The position numbers were made by a program, and so were the translations under genes. Shown piece by piece: positions 21,929 to 30,974 of a DNA stretch of 30,974 nucleotides. Numbering within the stretch: position 1 is the first letter of the stretch; each line of letters starts with the position of its first letter. The DNA is from M55B112 sp040880545. Lineage in GTDB: Bacteria; Bacteroidota; Bacteroidia; Bacteroidales; GCA-2748055. Location of the stretch: contig JBBDIE010000076.1 of assembly GCA_040880545.1 (NCBI GenBank), forward strand, positions 1 through 30,974. The letters are read 5' to 3'. The notes under the pieces are model-generated. The model was not told the origin of the DNA. It worked only from the letters and a program-made list of their open reading frames with translations, and searched no databases.

Positions 21929-24794
21929 CCATGTATGCTTCCACAGGTTCACATGTACAAATCAGGTTTCTGTCACCATACCCGTCGTTGATCCTTCCCA
22001 CATAGGGCCAGAATTTATTCTGTCGCACCCAATCGAGCGAGAAGGCAGCTTTCTTCCTGCTGTATGGATGGTTCCAGTTATCAGCTACGATGGCATCCTG
22101 GGTGTGGGGAGCATTTTTAAGAACATTATCCGTTTTATCCACCCGGCCTTCTCTGATTGCCTGGATCTCAGCTGCAATATCTGTCAGAACTTCTACGAAA
22201 CGGTCGAGTTCAGCCCTGGATTCACTCTCAGTGGGTTCCACCATCAGTGTTCCATGAACAGGGAATGATAGGGTAGGGGCATGAAATCCGTAGTCCATCA
22301 TTCTCTTGGCGATATCTGATTCGGTAATGTCGGTATCTGCTTTGAATCCCCTGCAATCGATGATCATTTCGTGTGCCACAAAACCGTTTTTACCCTTATA
22401 AAGTATTTTGTAGTGATCTTTCAGTTTTGCAGCCAGGTAGTTGGCGTTCAGGATCGCTATTTTTGTTGCATCTGTAAGTCCCTCTTTCCCGAGCATTTTA
22501 ATGTATGCATGAGAGATGGGGAGCACGCCCGCACTTCCGAATGGGGCTGCAGCTACAGCATTGATGCCGTTTACCCCTCCGGTTGCCACCATGGGATGGG
22601 CAGGAAGAAATTCGACCAGGTGTTTGGCTACCCCGATCGGACCCACTCCAGGTCCTCCGCCTCCATGGGGAATTGCAAATGTTTTGTGGAGATTCAGGTG
22701 ACAAACATCAGCCCCGATCAATGCCGGGTTGGTTAGTCCGACCTGCGCATTCATATTGGCGCCGTCCAGATAAACCTGTCCTCCGTTCTGATGTACAATG
22801 TCGATGATCTCTGTAATATTCTCCTCAAACACACCATGTGTGGATGGGTAGGTTATCATGATAGCTGCCAGGTGATCTGCATTGGCCACAGCCATTTCAC
22901 GCAATGCTTCTGTATCAATGTTGCCCATGTCGTCGCAGGGAACCACTTTTACTACCATACCAGCCATTACCCCGCTTGCCGGATTTGTTCCATGGGCCGA
23001 GGCAGGAATCAATACCATGTTCCGGTATCCTTCGTTCCGGCTCTCATGGTATGCCCTGATCACCATCATTCCGGTATATTCTCCGGTAGCACCGGAGTTT
23101 GGCTGCAGGGAGATCGCTTCGAAGCCGGTGATCCTTTCAAGGTCATGACTCAGCTCATTCATCAATTGGTAATAGCCCTCTGCCTGGTTCATGGGTACAA
23201 ACGGGTGCAGGTTGGCAAACTCGCTGAAGCTAACCGGGATCAGCTGGGTTGCCGCATTCAGCTTCATGGTGCATGAACCCAGTGAGATCATCGACTGTGT
23301 AAGGGATATATCTCTTTTCTCCAACATCCGTATGTATCGCATGATCTCCGTTTCTGAACGGTAGAGGTGAAATACATCCTGCTGAAGTACTGCATTTTTT
23401 CGCCGAACCGGCTCGGGTATGATCGATTTTCTTTTTAGTACCGTAGTCCTATTAAACGATTTTTTAACCACCACGGCAAAAACTTTCAAAATATCGTTCA
23501 GCTCTTTTTCCCGTACGGTTTCGTCGGTGGAGAGGATCACCGATTTATCATCCGGATAGTAAAAGTTGATCCCCGCCTCTTCAGCAACTTTTCTGATCGC
23601 TGAAGCACTGATTCCATCCGGGAGATTGATCTTCAGGGTATCGAAGAAGAACTCATTTTCCTGACTGTACCCCAATTCATTGAGCTTTTCATCCAGGTAA
23701 ACAGCACCGGTATGAATATCTTCGGCAATTTCCTTGAGTCCCTCGGGACCGTGGTAAACGGCATACATTCCAGCCATAATGGCCAGCAGTGCCTGGGCCG
23801 TGCAGATATTTGAGGTGGCTCTTTCTCTTTTTATGTGCTGTTCCCGTGTTTGCAAGGCCATTCGCAGGGCAGGGTTTTCATGCACATCAATTGAAATTCC
23901 GATGATCCTTCCGGGAATTTGCCTTTTAAAACTTTCCTTGGTTGCAAAGAATGCTGCATGGGGGCCTCCGTAAAACATGGGGATTCCAAGACGCTGGGTT
24001 GAGCCAACTACAACATCTGCACCCCAATCCCCGGGTGGGGTTAACAGTACCAGGCTCATGATATCAGCAGCCACGCCAACAAGGACGTCATTTTCTCTTG
24101 CAGATTCAACAAAGGAACTGTAATCAAATAATTTACCATCTGCAGCAGGATACTGGATCATGCAACCGAATGTCTTTCCGGTGAAGCTGTGTTGTCTGAA
24201 ATCACCCTCGATGATCTCTATTCCAAGTGGCCGCGCCTTCAATAAAAGAAGATCACGGGTTTGGGGGAATATATTGGTGTCAATAAAAAATTCATTTTTT
24301 CCATCCTTTACATCGCTTCGCGACCTGGCATTGTACATCATGATCATCGCTTCAGAAGCTGCAGATGCCTCATCGAGCAGTGATGCATTGGCTATCTCCA
24401 TCCCTGTAAGTTCAGTGATCACCGTTTGGAAGTTCAACAGCGCCTCCAGCCTTCCCTGGGATATTTCTGCCTGGTAGGGAGTATACGAGGTGTACCAGTT
24501 GGGATTCTCAAAAATATTCCTTCTGATTACCGATGGCAGCAACGTGTTATAGAATCCACGGCCTATATATGTTTTGTAGAGTATGTTATGTTTACTGATC
24601 TCCGTGATCAACTCCAGGTATTCTGCCTCTGTAACTCCTTTTTCGAATTTAAAATTTTCAGGGGCGAGAATGGAGGCCGGAATCGTTTTTTTGATCAGGT
24701 CATCGAGTGATTCAGCACCAATTATTTTAAGCATGTCAATGATGTCCGTACCCCGGGGACCGATATGCCGGGCACTAAACTTGTCTGCTCTCAT
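21906..24794 (-). CDS. gcvP: Glycine dehydrogenase (aminomethyl-transferring), glycine cleavage P protein
   Basis: The PLP-dependent P protein decarboxylates glycine and passes the aminomethyl group to the lipoyl arm of GcvH. At 962 residues it is the single-chain form, both halves fused. The N terminus is typical (FSARHIGPRGTDIIDML). The PLP lysine is K704 in HLNLHKTFAIPHGGGGPG. Other blocks include LGSCTMKLNAATQ and AHGTNPASGVMAGM. gcvT and gcvH are not in the window, so the system is dispersed. A TATCTTTG promoter box lies upstream. The C terminus (KEQGVE) overlaps the ssb terminator. Confidence 0.97.
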   Translation of the reverse strand: MRADKFSARHIGPRGTDIIDMLKIIGAESLDDLIKKTIPASILAPENFKFEKGVTEAEYLELITEISKHNILYKTYIGRGFYNTLLPSVIRRNIFENPNWYTSYTPYQAEISQGRLEALLNFQTVITELTGMEIANASLLDEASAASEAMIMMYNARSRSDVKDGKNEFFIDTNIFPQTRDLLLLKARPLGIEIIEGDFRQHSFTGKTFGCMIQYPAADGKLFDYSSFVESARENDVLVGVAADIMSLVLLTPPGDWGADVVVGSTQRLGIPMFYGGPHAAFFATKESFKRQIPGRIIGISIDVHENPALRMALQTREQHIKRERATSNICTAQALLAIMAGMYAVYHGPEGLKEIAEDIHTGAVYLDEKLNELGYSQENEFFFDTLKINLPDGISASAIRKVAEEAGINFYYPDDKSVILSTDETVREKELNDILKVFAVVVKKSFNRTTVLKRKSIIPEPVRRKNAVLQQDVFHLYRSETEIMRYIRMLEKRDISLTQSMISLGSCTMKLNAATQLIPVSFSEFANLHPFVPMNQAEGYYQLMNELSHDLERITGFEAISLQPNSGATGEYTGMMVIRAYHESRNEGYRNMVLIPASAHGTNPASGVMAGMVVKVVPCDDMGNIDTEALREMAVANADHLAAIMITYPSTHGVFEENITEIIDIVHQNGGQVYLDGANMNAQVGLTNPALIGADVCHLNLHKTFAIPHGGGGPGVGPIGVAKHLVEFLPAHPMVATGGVNGINAVAAAPFGSAGVLPISHAYIKMLGKEGLTDATKIAILNANYLAAKLKDHYKILYKGKNGFVAHEMIIDCRGFKADTDITESDIAKRMMDYGFHAPTLSFPVHGTLMVEPTESESRAELDRFVEVLTDIAAEIQAIREGRVDKTDNVLKNAPHTQDAIVADNWNHPYSRKKAAFSLDWVRQNKFWPYVGRINDGYGDRNLICTCEPVEAYMEKEQGVE

Positions 24795-24830
24795 ATTTAT
24801 TTTATTTCAGCATGTCAAAAATTAGAAACA

Positions 24831-24838
24831 CAAAGATA
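24831..24838 (-). promoter_or_regulatory. gcvP promoter -7 box
   Basis: TATCTTTG on the minus strand is an exact TAnnTTTG match 36 bases before the gcvP ATG, in the short gap after the hydrolase gene. A clear -33 TTG is not visible. No glycine riboswitch fits in this gap. Confidence 0.5.
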
Positions 24839-24869
24839 AATATTCACCGTATCAGTATGGTGGATAAAT

Positions 24870-25520
24870 TCATGTTTTATAATCATTAAAAAAGGGATTG
24901 TTAACCGTTTCATTTCCGATGGTTGAGGATTCCCCATGACCGGGCCAGATGGAGGTTTCGGCGGGCAGCGGGAAAAGTTGTGACCGGATACTTTCGATCA
25001 GTGTATCGTAGTTGCCACCCGGAAGATCCGTTCGTCCGATGCTTCCTGCAAAAAGGGCATCTCCGGTGATGACAAAATTATCGGGTTCGGAATAAAACGC
25101 GAGGCTGCCTTCTGAATGTCCGGGCACATGGATCGCACGTACTTTCGAATTTCCAAAGGAGATAATTTCGTTATGGGAGACAAAATTATCGGGTTCGGGC
25201 AGTGGGGAAACCTGAAATCCGAAAAGGTCCCCCATGACGGGTCCGTTTTTCAGGAGTTGTGTCTCTTTTTCGTGTGCATGGAAAGGAATATCGTACGTGC
25301 TTTTTGTGAAATTCAATCCCAGAACATGGTCGATATGACAATGTGTGTTAAGAATAAGCACTGGATATAATTGATACTGTGAGATATAGGTAACAAGTGC
25401 ATTGTTTTCCTGATCTGCATAATTTGCCGGATCGATGATGATGCAGTTACCTGTTTCATCGTGCAACAGGTAAGTATTTACCTGGAATGAATTGAATACC
25501 AGTTTTTCGATGTGAATCAT
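24870..25520 (-). CDS. Metallo-beta-lactamase-fold hydrolase, glyoxalase II-like
   Basis: A 216-residue soluble binuclear metal hydrolase. The metal-binding motif HxHxDH is H60-C-H62-I-D64-H65. Further ligands are the His in VPGHSEGS, the Asp in TGDALFAGSIGRTDLPGG and the His in WPGHGESS, the pattern of the hydroxyacylglutathione hydrolase/YcbL branch. Glyoxalase II proper has a C-terminal substrate domain that is absent here, so the YcbL-like subgroup is more likely; the substrate is unknown. It follows pcm by 3 bases as the second gene of a pair. Confidence 0.9.
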   Translation of the reverse strand: MIHIEKLVFNSFQVNTYLLHDETGNCIIIDPANYADQENNALVTYISQYQLYPVLILNTHCHIDHVLGLNFTKSTYDIPFHAHEKETQLLKNGPVMGDLFGFQVSPLPEPDNFVSHNEIISFGNSKVRAIHVPGHSEGSLAFYSEPDNFVITGDALFAGSIGRTDLPGGNYDTLIESIRSQLFPLPAETSIWPGHGESSTIGNETVNNPFFNDYKT

Positions 25521-25523
25521 TAC

Positions 25524-26168
25524 TTAGTTTTTTTTGCCCTGGAGTAATGGAACAAACGAGAAGTGTCCATGTTCGGTTTTTATAATTTCTTCGTTTTCTG
25601 TTTTCTCAACCAGCACCATTTTTTGGCCGAACCGGCCACCCACCGGTATTACCATCCGTCCACCTACAGTTAGCTGGTCGAGCAATTTTTCAGGGACATC
25701 ATTTGCCCCGGCTGTAACAAGGATCCTGTCAAACGGGGCAAAAGCGGGCAACCCTTCATACCCGTCTCCGAAATAGAATCCCGGTTTGTACCCCATGGGT
25801 ATCAGCTGATCGCGCGCCGTTTCGTATAATTCCCTGATCCTTTCGATGGTAAAAACCCTGGCTCCCAGCTCCATCAGAACGGCAGTCTGGTAACCGGACC
25901 CAGTACCGATCTCCAGTACTTTCTGATGTTTCCTGGGGTCCAGTAATTCGGTCTGAAAGGCTACGGTATATGGTTGGGATATGGTTTGTCCTGCAGCGAT
26001 GGGGAAGGCCCTGTCGGTATAGGAGTGGTCAATAAAACCGCTTTCCATGAAAAGATGTCGGGGTACCCGGTTCATGGCGTCAAGCACCTGTTGGCTCTGA
26101 ATTCCCTTCTCTTTCAATGAATCAATCAATTTCTGTCGCAAACCCTTGTGGCGGTATGAATCTTTCAT
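25524..26168 (-). CDS. pcm: Protein-L-isoaspartate O-methyltransferase
   Basis: Repairs isoaspartyl residues in aged proteins using S-adenosylmethionine. The 214-residue protein has the family N-terminal helix (LRQKLIDSLKEKGI), RVPRHLFM, the conserved AFPIAAGQTISQPYTVA, and SAM motif I VLEIGTGSGYQTAVL, followed by RILVTAGANDVP. I chose the ATG at 26168 (MKDSYRHKG) over an in-frame ATG at 26252, whose extra 28 residues are Phe/Ser/Thr-rich and unlike the family. TAACTTTA just upstream resembles a -7 box with one mismatch. It leads a two-gene unit with the hydrolase. Confidence 0.94.
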   Translation of the reverse strand: MKDSYRHKGLRQKLIDSLKEKGIQSQQVLDAMNRVPRHLFMESGFIDHSYTDRAFPIAAGQTISQPYTVAFQTELLDPRKHQKVLEIGTGSGYQTAVLMELGARVFTIERIRELYETARDQLIPMGYKPGFYFGDGYEGLPAFAPFDRILVTAGANDVPEKLLDQLTVGGRMVIPVGGRFGQKMVLVEKTENEEIIKTEHGHFSFVPLLQGKKN

Positions 26169-26427
26169 GGCTTTAAAGTTAGAAGTAAAAAGGAAATAGT
26201 TAAAATGAAAAGTTGAAAAGGTTGGAGAATCTTGGACCATTTTCTCATCCACGGATCAGGTACCGTTGAAACTATTAAAATTTTAACCGGTTTTGGAACT
26301 TTTCTGAATTATTTGAAATATTTCGGCAGATTCCTGAATCATCTCCGGACCGTGGGTTACTTTTTTTATACTTTCGTGCAATTTTTTAATCAGATTTTCA
26401 GTTACTAAAATAGATCCAACATTCCGG
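26169..26427. other. Divergent intergenic region between pcm and the sugar transferase
   Basis: AT-rich, 259 bases. TACTTTCG (plus strand, about 26371) is a one-mismatch -7 candidate for the sugar transferase. No gene or RNA is visible. Confidence 0.4.
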
Positions 26428-27849
26428 ATGGAGAAAAATTACAGAAGGCAACGAATCAAGTATATTGTAGCAGATTACCTGGCAGCCAGTGCTGCCTGGA
26501 CATTGTTTTATTTGTACCGTAAGATAAACGTTGAACCCCAGATATTTGGTTATGAGGTACCTGTGAATCTTGATCTTCGCTTCTGGATGGGTGTACTGGC
26601 TCTTCCCCTTGCCTGGCTGGTACTCTATTATTTTTCAGGTTTCTATAATAATATCTTCAGACGATCGCGTCTGGATGATTTGTTGCGTACTTTCCTGAGC
26701 ATACTTTTTGGGGTGGTAATCATTTTCTTCCTGTTGATCCTCGATGATGTGATTCCCGATTATACACATTACTATAAATTATTTTTTACCCTGTTCCTGC
26801 TTCAGTTCGTCCTTACCCTGATTCCCAGAATGCTTATTACCAACACGACCGTAAGCAGGGTTCACAACAGGAAACTTGGATTTAATACGATCTTTATCGG
26901 AAGCAACGAGAACGCACGTGAGGTGTACCTTGATCTGCAACAGGAGAAACATGCAAGCGGTCATCTAATCAGGGGGTTTGTGAACGTTCACCACAAAGAA
27001 CATTACCAGTTGCAGGACCATATCAGCCATTTAGGGGGGATGAACAAACTGGAGGAGGTGATCAGGACGCAGCAGGTGGAAGAGGTGATCATTGCGCTGG
27101 AGCCTTCAGAACATAAAGAAATCGGGGATATAATCAACCGGCTGAGCCTGTTGGATGTTCGGATCAGTGCAATTCCCAGTATGACAGATATTCTGGCCGG
27201 ACGGGTTAAGTCCACTACAATTTTTGAGACACCACTGCTGGAGGTTAGCCACGAACTGATGCCGGTTTGGCAGATGAATGTTAAACATCTGTCGGACATT
27301 GTTCTTTCGGTACTTGCAATTATCCTTTTATTGCCCCTGGAGATATTTTTAATTCTGGGTGTGAAGCTTTCCTCCCCCGGACCCTTGTTTTACAAGCAGG
27401 AGCGTATAGGCAGGTATGGCAAACCATTCAATATATTTAAATTCCGGTCCATGTACCAGAATGCAGAAACCAATGGCCCGGAGCTATCTACGAAGAACGA
27501 TCCTCGTATCACCAGGTTCGGACAGTTTATGCGGAAACACCGTCTGGATGAGATCCCCAATTTCCTGAATGTACTGAAGGGAGAGATGTCGTTGGTGGGG
27601 CCAAGGCCTGAGCGAAAGTACTTTATCGATAAAATCACCAGGGAGGCGCCCCATTACATACACCTGCAAAAGGTGAAACCGGGAATTACCTCCTGGGGAC
27701 AAGTGAAATACGGCTATGCAGAGAATGTTGAACAGATGATCAGGCGACTCCGTTACGACATTCTCTACATTGAAAATATGTCACTTTTTGTTGATCTGAA
27801 GATTCTTTTCTATACCGTGGCAACCATTCTCAGAGGATCAGGCGTTTAA
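26428..27849 (+). CDS. Polyprenyl-phosphate sugar-1-phosphate transferase (WcaJ/PssY-like)
   Basis: Starts glycan assembly by moving a sugar-1-phosphate from a nucleotide sugar onto undecaprenyl phosphate at the inner membrane. The 473 residues comprise four N-terminal membrane helices (about 11-30, 52-73, 89-109, 115-136), a Rossmann-like CoA-binding domain (about 150-260), a re-entrant hydrophobic segment (288-315) and the bacterial sugar transferase domain. The catalytic landmarks are ERIGRYGKPFNIFKFRSM, DPRITRFGQFMRKHRLDEIPN and SLVGPRPER. This long polytopic form fits colanic-acid or exopolysaccharide initiators. No glycosyltransferases, Wzx/Wzy or export genes are adjacent, so it is an orphan here. 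The next gene is convergent only 13 bases away. Confidence 0.93.
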   Translation: MEKNYRRQRIKYIVADYLAASAAWTLFYLYRKINVEPQIFGYEVPVNLDLRFWMGVLALPLAWLVLYYFSGFYNNIFRRSRLDDLLRTFLSILFGVVIIFFLLILDDVIPDYTHYYKLFFTLFLLQFVLTLIPRMLITNTTVSRVHNRKLGFNTIFIGSNENAREVYLDLQQEKHASGHLIRGFVNVHHKEHYQLQDHISHLGGMNKLEEVIRTQQVEEVIIALEPSEHKEIGDIINRLSLLDVRISAIPSMTDILAGRVKSTTIFETPLLEVSHELMPVWQMNVKHLSDIVLSVLAIILLLPLEIFLILGVKLSSPGPLFYKQERIGRYGKPFNIFKFRSMYQNAETNGPELSTKNDPRITRFGQFMRKHRLDEIPNFLNVLKGEMSLVGPRPERKYFIDKITREAPHYIHLQKVKPGITSWGQVKYGYAENVEQMIRRLRYDILYIENMSLFVDLKILFYTVATILRGSGV

Positions 27850-27862
27850 GGCATGTAGTACC

Positions 27863-29968
27863 TCATTTCAGTCCCCTGGATTCCAACAGTGCGTTTACAT
27901 CCGGCTCTTTACCACGAAATGCTTTATACATCTCCATAGGCTCCCTGGTACCTCCTCTTGACAGGATGTTGTGACGGAACGATTCTGCCAGTTCCTTGTT
28001 GAATATATCGCCCGTTTCTACAAATGCATTGAAAGCGTCTTTGTCCAGTACTTCGGACCAGATGTAGCTGTAATATCCGGCAGAATAACCACCAGAAAAT
28101 ATATGGCTGAAATAGGTCGATTTATAACGCGGAATAATCTCATCGATCAGACTTATTTCGTCCATGGCTCTTTCCTCAAATTCTGTAACATCCAGATCCA
28201 CAGGTTCAGTAATTGTGTGGTATTTCATGTCAAGCAGGGAGGCAGCCAGGTATTCCGTGGTTACAAATCCCATATTGAATTTACTGCTGGCTTCAAGCTT
28301 CTGAATGAGTTCACCAGGGATGGTTTCACCGGTTTTATAGTGTTTTGCATAGACCTTCAGTACCTCCGGATGGGCTCCCCAGTTTTCCATAATCTGTGAT
28401 GGTAATTCAACAAAATCCCTGGGTACACTGGTACCTGAAATGCCGGGGTATGTACAATCTGAAAATTGTCCGTGAAGGGCATGACCCATTTCATGGAAAA
28501 AAGTGAGGGCCTCATCAAACGAGATCAACGCAGGTTTATCCCCAGATGGTTTTGAGAAGTTGCAGACGATGGAGCCAATCGTACTTACATGCTCTCCGTC
28601 GCGTATATGTTGCTTCCGGTAGCTTGTACTCCAGGCTCCGGCCCGTTTGCTAGCGCGGGGATGGAAATCCATATACTGGATCCCCAGGTGACTTCCGTCT
28701 GCATCCTTCATTTCATAGGCGATAACATTTTCGTGGTAGACCGGAAGATCATCCTTCCTTTCAAACGTAACACCATATAATTTTTCAATTACATACAGGA
28801 CCCCTTCGGTTACGTCATCCAGGCTGAAGTAGGCACGAAGTTCCTCATCATCAAGTTCATATTTTTCTTTACGTATCTTCTCTGCATAATACCACCAATC
28901 CCATGGTTCCAGCTTGAAATTACCGCCTTCTTTATCGATCATCTCCTGCATCATCTCCGCCTCTTTTTCAGCCATCTGCACTGCAGGAGTCCAGAGTTTC
29001 ATCAGAAGCGCATACACATTCTCCCCGTTTTTGGACATGTTCTCTTCCAGCACATAAGCGGCATGAGAATCATACCCCAGCAGATGGGCCCTCTGAATGC
29101 GCAGGTTGACAATTTTATCAATGATCTCCTTGTTGTCGTATTCATTGTTATTGTTACCGCGATTATACATTGCCTTATACAGCTGTTCCCTCAGGTCCCT
29201 CTTTTCTGCATAGGTGAGGAACGGGATCCAACTGGGCTGGTGAAGGGTGAATGCCCATTTCCCGTCCAGGCCAGTTTCGGAAGCGGCCTCGGCAGCCGAT
29301 GATATAACACCATCAGGAAGTCCCGCCAGGTCATCTTCTGTCTCTATAACCAGGTTGAAACTATTGGTCTCTTTCAGAATGTTGTCACCGAACTGAAGTG
29401 TAAGCATGGCGAGTTGTTCATTGATATCACGCATGATGGTTTTATCATCCTCATTCAACCCGGCTCCACCACGAATAAACCGCTTGTAGGTTTTCTCCAG
29501 GAGCATCGCCTGTTCATCGGATAATTCCAGTTCATCCCGCTGATTGTACACTGATTGAATGCGTGCAAACAGTTCTGAATTCAGACTAATATTGCTGCGG
29601 TGTTCGGACGAGAGCGGAACCAGCTCCTTTGCAATATCCTGCATTTCATCATTTGTATTGGCAGAACGGATATTGGAGAAAATGGATGAAACCCGGTTGA
29701 GTATCTCTCCGCTGTAGTCAAGGGCCGCGATGGTGTTTTCGAATGTCGGTGCCTCTTTGTTTCCGGTAATGGCATCAATCTCTTCATTATGCAGTTCCAT
29801 GGCCCTTATGTGTGCGGGCATGTAATGCTCATTTTCGATGAGATCGAATGGGGGTACCCCAAATGGGGTTTCAAATTCTGCTAATAATGGATTCATCTCT
29901 TTTTTGTTTGTATTACAGGAGGCAATTATCAAAGTTGTCCCCAGCAGCAGGTAAATGATTTTTTTCAC
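27863..29968 (-). CDS. dcp: M3 family dipeptidyl carboxypeptidase lipoprotein
   Basis: A 701-residue zinc metallopeptidase of family M3A, expected to release C-terminal dipeptides from peptides. The zinc site is H492-E-M-G-H496 plus E521 in DFVELPSQ, spaced as in this family. The N terminus is a lipoprotein signal with C18 (IIASC), so unlike cytosolic E. coli Dcp it should be anchored in the envelope, probably at the periplasmic side. NPLLAEFETPFGVPPFDLI and DYSGEILNRV are the typical opening. GLNE and ESRG at the ends and the length fit a complete gene. AACCTTTG upstream is a one-mismatch promoter box. Confidence 0.94.
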   Translation of the reverse strand: MKKIIYLLLGTTLIIASCNTNKKEMNPLLAEFETPFGVPPFDLIENEHYMPAHIRAMELHNEEIDAITGNKEAPTFENTIAALDYSGEILNRVSSIFSNIRSANTNDEMQDIAKELVPLSSEHRSNISLNSELFARIQSVYNQRDELELSDEQAMLLEKTYKRFIRGGAGLNEDDKTIMRDINEQLAMLTLQFGDNILKETNSFNLVIETEDDLAGLPDGVISSAAEAASETGLDGKWAFTLHQPSWIPFLTYAEKRDLREQLYKAMYNRGNNNNEYDNKEIIDKIVNLRIQRAHLLGYDSHAAYVLEENMSKNGENVYALLMKLWTPAVQMAEKEAEMMQEMIDKEGGNFKLEPWDWWYYAEKIRKEKYELDDEELRAYFSLDDVTEGVLYVIEKLYGVTFERKDDLPVYHENVIAYEMKDADGSHLGIQYMDFHPRASKRAGAWSTSYRKQHIRDGEHVSTIGSIVCNFSKPSGDKPALISFDEALTFFHEMGHALHGQFSDCTYPGISGTSVPRDFVELPSQIMENWGAHPEVLKVYAKHYKTGETIPGELIQKLEASSKFNMGFVTTEYLAASLLDMKYHTITEPVDLDVTEFEERAMDEISLIDEIIPRYKSTYFSHIFSGGYSAGYYSYIWSEVLDKDAFNAFVETGDIFNKELAESFRHNILSRGGTREPMEMYKAFRGKEPDVNALLESRGLK

Positions 29969-30066
29969 GACAGTAATTTTTAGGTGATGTTATCAACACG
30001 CGAAATTAATTGAATCGTAAATATTTTCAAAGGTTCCCAATAGGCTGTAGAGCATGCTATAAATAA

Positions 30067-30900
30067 TTAAATCAACCTGATTCCCTCCTCCGATATTTCG
30101 ATAATTTTTTCCTTATACAGCCCCCCAATGGTTCTTTTGAAAGCCTTTTTGCTCATTCCCAGTTCCATATAGATCTGATCAGGGGAGCTTTTATCATTCA
30201 GAGACAGGAAACCTTCATTTTCTATTAATTTCCTGGTGACAAGGTCGGAGTGAGGGTCAATAGCATTTTTGTAGCCCAGTGGCTGCAGCGAAACATCAAT
30301 TTTATTGTCTTCGCGAATTTGTTTAATGTACCCGGTAATCTCCTGTCCCACGTGGAGGTCCTGGAAAATCTCATTCTCAAAGATCAAACCTTTATGTTTG
30401 TGATTGATAATCGCGGAGTAGCCCAGGTCGGTTTTCTGAAGTAGCAATAATTCTACCTCCTCTCCCTCTTTGATTGTCAGTTCATCATTTTGTAGCCGGT
30501 GTTCTATCTTATTGCTCCCGACCAGCCGGCCTGATTTTTCATCCATATACATGAAGATCACGTACCACCTTCCCTTCTCCATACGCTGCCGTTGTTCCCT
30601 GAAGGGTACCAGCAGATCCTTGTCCAGTCCCCAGTCCATGAAAGCGCCAACTGTTTCAACCGCCCTGACCTGCAGAAATGCAAATTCATTAAGCAATACC
30701 TTTGGGATCAGGTTGGTTGCTATTTTTCTGCCTTCGTTGTCCAGGTAAAGGAATACCCTGATTTTATCACCTAACTGGTAGCTTTCAGGGCAATATTTGT
30801 TGGGAAGTAAAACATCTTCACCATCTTCATCTCCCAGGTACAATCCTACGCTGGTCTCCCTCAGAATCTCCAGGTCGTTATATTTTCCAATTTCAATCAC
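30067..30900 (-). CDS. cvfB: CvfB/YitL-like S1 RNA-binding protein
   Basis: A 277-residue cytoplasmic RNA-binding protein of the CvfB family, built of S1-like OB domains and a C-terminal winged helix. The second OB domain carries AVETVGAFMDWGLDKDLLVP, typical of S1 folds. The third includes GYSAIINHKHKGLIFENEIF and YIKQIREDNKIDVSLQ. The C-terminal SSPDQIYMELGMSKKAFKRTIGGLYK (about residues 236-261) is the winged helix. In firmicutes CvfB affects virulence-gene expression; the role here is unknown. The gene is single, with a promoter box right before it. Confidence 0.9.
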   Translation of the reverse strand: MIEIGKYNDLEILRETSVGLYLGDEDGEDVLLPNKYCPESYQLGDKIRVFLYLDNEGRKIATNLIPKVLLNEFAFLQVRAVETVGAFMDWGLDKDLLVPFREQRQRMEKGRWYVIFMYMDEKSGRLVGSNKIEHRLQNDELTIKEGEEVELLLLQKTDLGYSAIINHKHKGLIFENEIFQDLHVGQEITGYIKQIREDNKIDVSLQPLGYKNAIDPHSDLVTRKLIENEGFLSLNDKSSPDQIYMELGMSKKAFKRTIGGLYKEKIIEISEEGIRLI

Positions 30901-30913
30901 GTTCGTTTTTTTG

Positions 30914-30921
30914 CAAAGGTA
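30914..30921 (-). promoter_or_regulatory. cvfB promoter -7 box
   Basis: TACCTTTG on the minus strand matches TAnnTTTG and is followed by CAA, as at rpsO. It sits 13 bases before the start codon, implying a very short leader. No clear -33 TTG is visible. Confidence 0.55.
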
Positions 30922-30974
30922 GGGAAATTTGAATCGGGAGGGGGAGATGTTGCTGACGCAACGAGAGATGTTTG

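Noticed and set aside
24795..24869. Glycine riboswitch before gcvP
   Set aside because: The gap between the hydrolase stop and the gcvP start is only 75 bases and contains the promoter box; no room for an aptamer.
30949..30962. Short hairpin GTTGC-TGAC-GCAAC at the window edge
   Set aside because: Five-base stem without a T-run, and its context is cut off by the window end.

Overview
The window reads as chromosome of a Bacteroidota bacterium, probably a Bacteroidales/Marinilabiliales-type lineage. Several families largely confined to that phylum are present (DUF2851, DUF4294, DUF5777, a TonB receptor with an N-terminal carboxypeptidase-regulatory-like domain). Several genes are preceded by the phylum's -7 promoter box TAnnTTTG, and Shine-Dalgarno sequences are weak or absent. 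I see no tRNA, rRNA, CRISPR array, insertion sequence or phage gene. Most genes lie on the minus strand.

Layout. (1) 1-2.76 kb: rpsO-pnp operon with promoter, intergenic hairpin and terminator. (2) 2.86-5.9 kb: a DUF2851 protein, a lipoprotein e(P4)-type acid phosphatase cut off after its first catalytic motif, and a stand-alone arginine deiminase that begins where the phosphatase stops. (3) 5.95-6.65 kb: two translationally coupled CDGSH iron-sulfur proteins. (4) 7.08-11.26 kb: a beta-helix lipoprotein followed by a TonB-dependent receptor, a SusCD-like arrangement without SusD. (5) 11.6-13.64 kb: DUF4294, elbB and thpR. (6) 13.64-17.3 kb: a three-gene biotin-dependent acyl-CoA carboxylase operon. 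(7) 17.5-21.0 kb: a five-gene electron-transfer operon. It encodes a monoheme lipoprotein, a DUF5777 outer-membrane barrel, a membrane-anchored seven-heme cytochrome, a b-type cytochrome and a small monoheme cytochrome c. (8) 21.3-24.8 kb: a short ssb convergent with gcvP, sharing a terminator with the gcvP 3' end. (9) 24.9-26.2 kb: a metallo-beta-lactamase-fold hydrolase and pcm. (10) 26.4-30.9 kb: an orphan polyprenyl-phosphate sugar transferase, an M3 dipeptidyl carboxypeptidase lipoprotein and a CvfB-like S1 protein.

How the parts fit. The carboxylase, glycine decarboxylase and arginine deiminase are consistent with amino-acid and short-acyl metabolism. The heme operon is the most system-like locus: a plausible quinol-to-periplasm or quinol-to-surface electron conduit with no terminal reductase in the window. 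The most suspicious structural point is the phosphatase/arginine deiminase junction near 4660, which is a genuine deletion/rearrangement or an assembly join.
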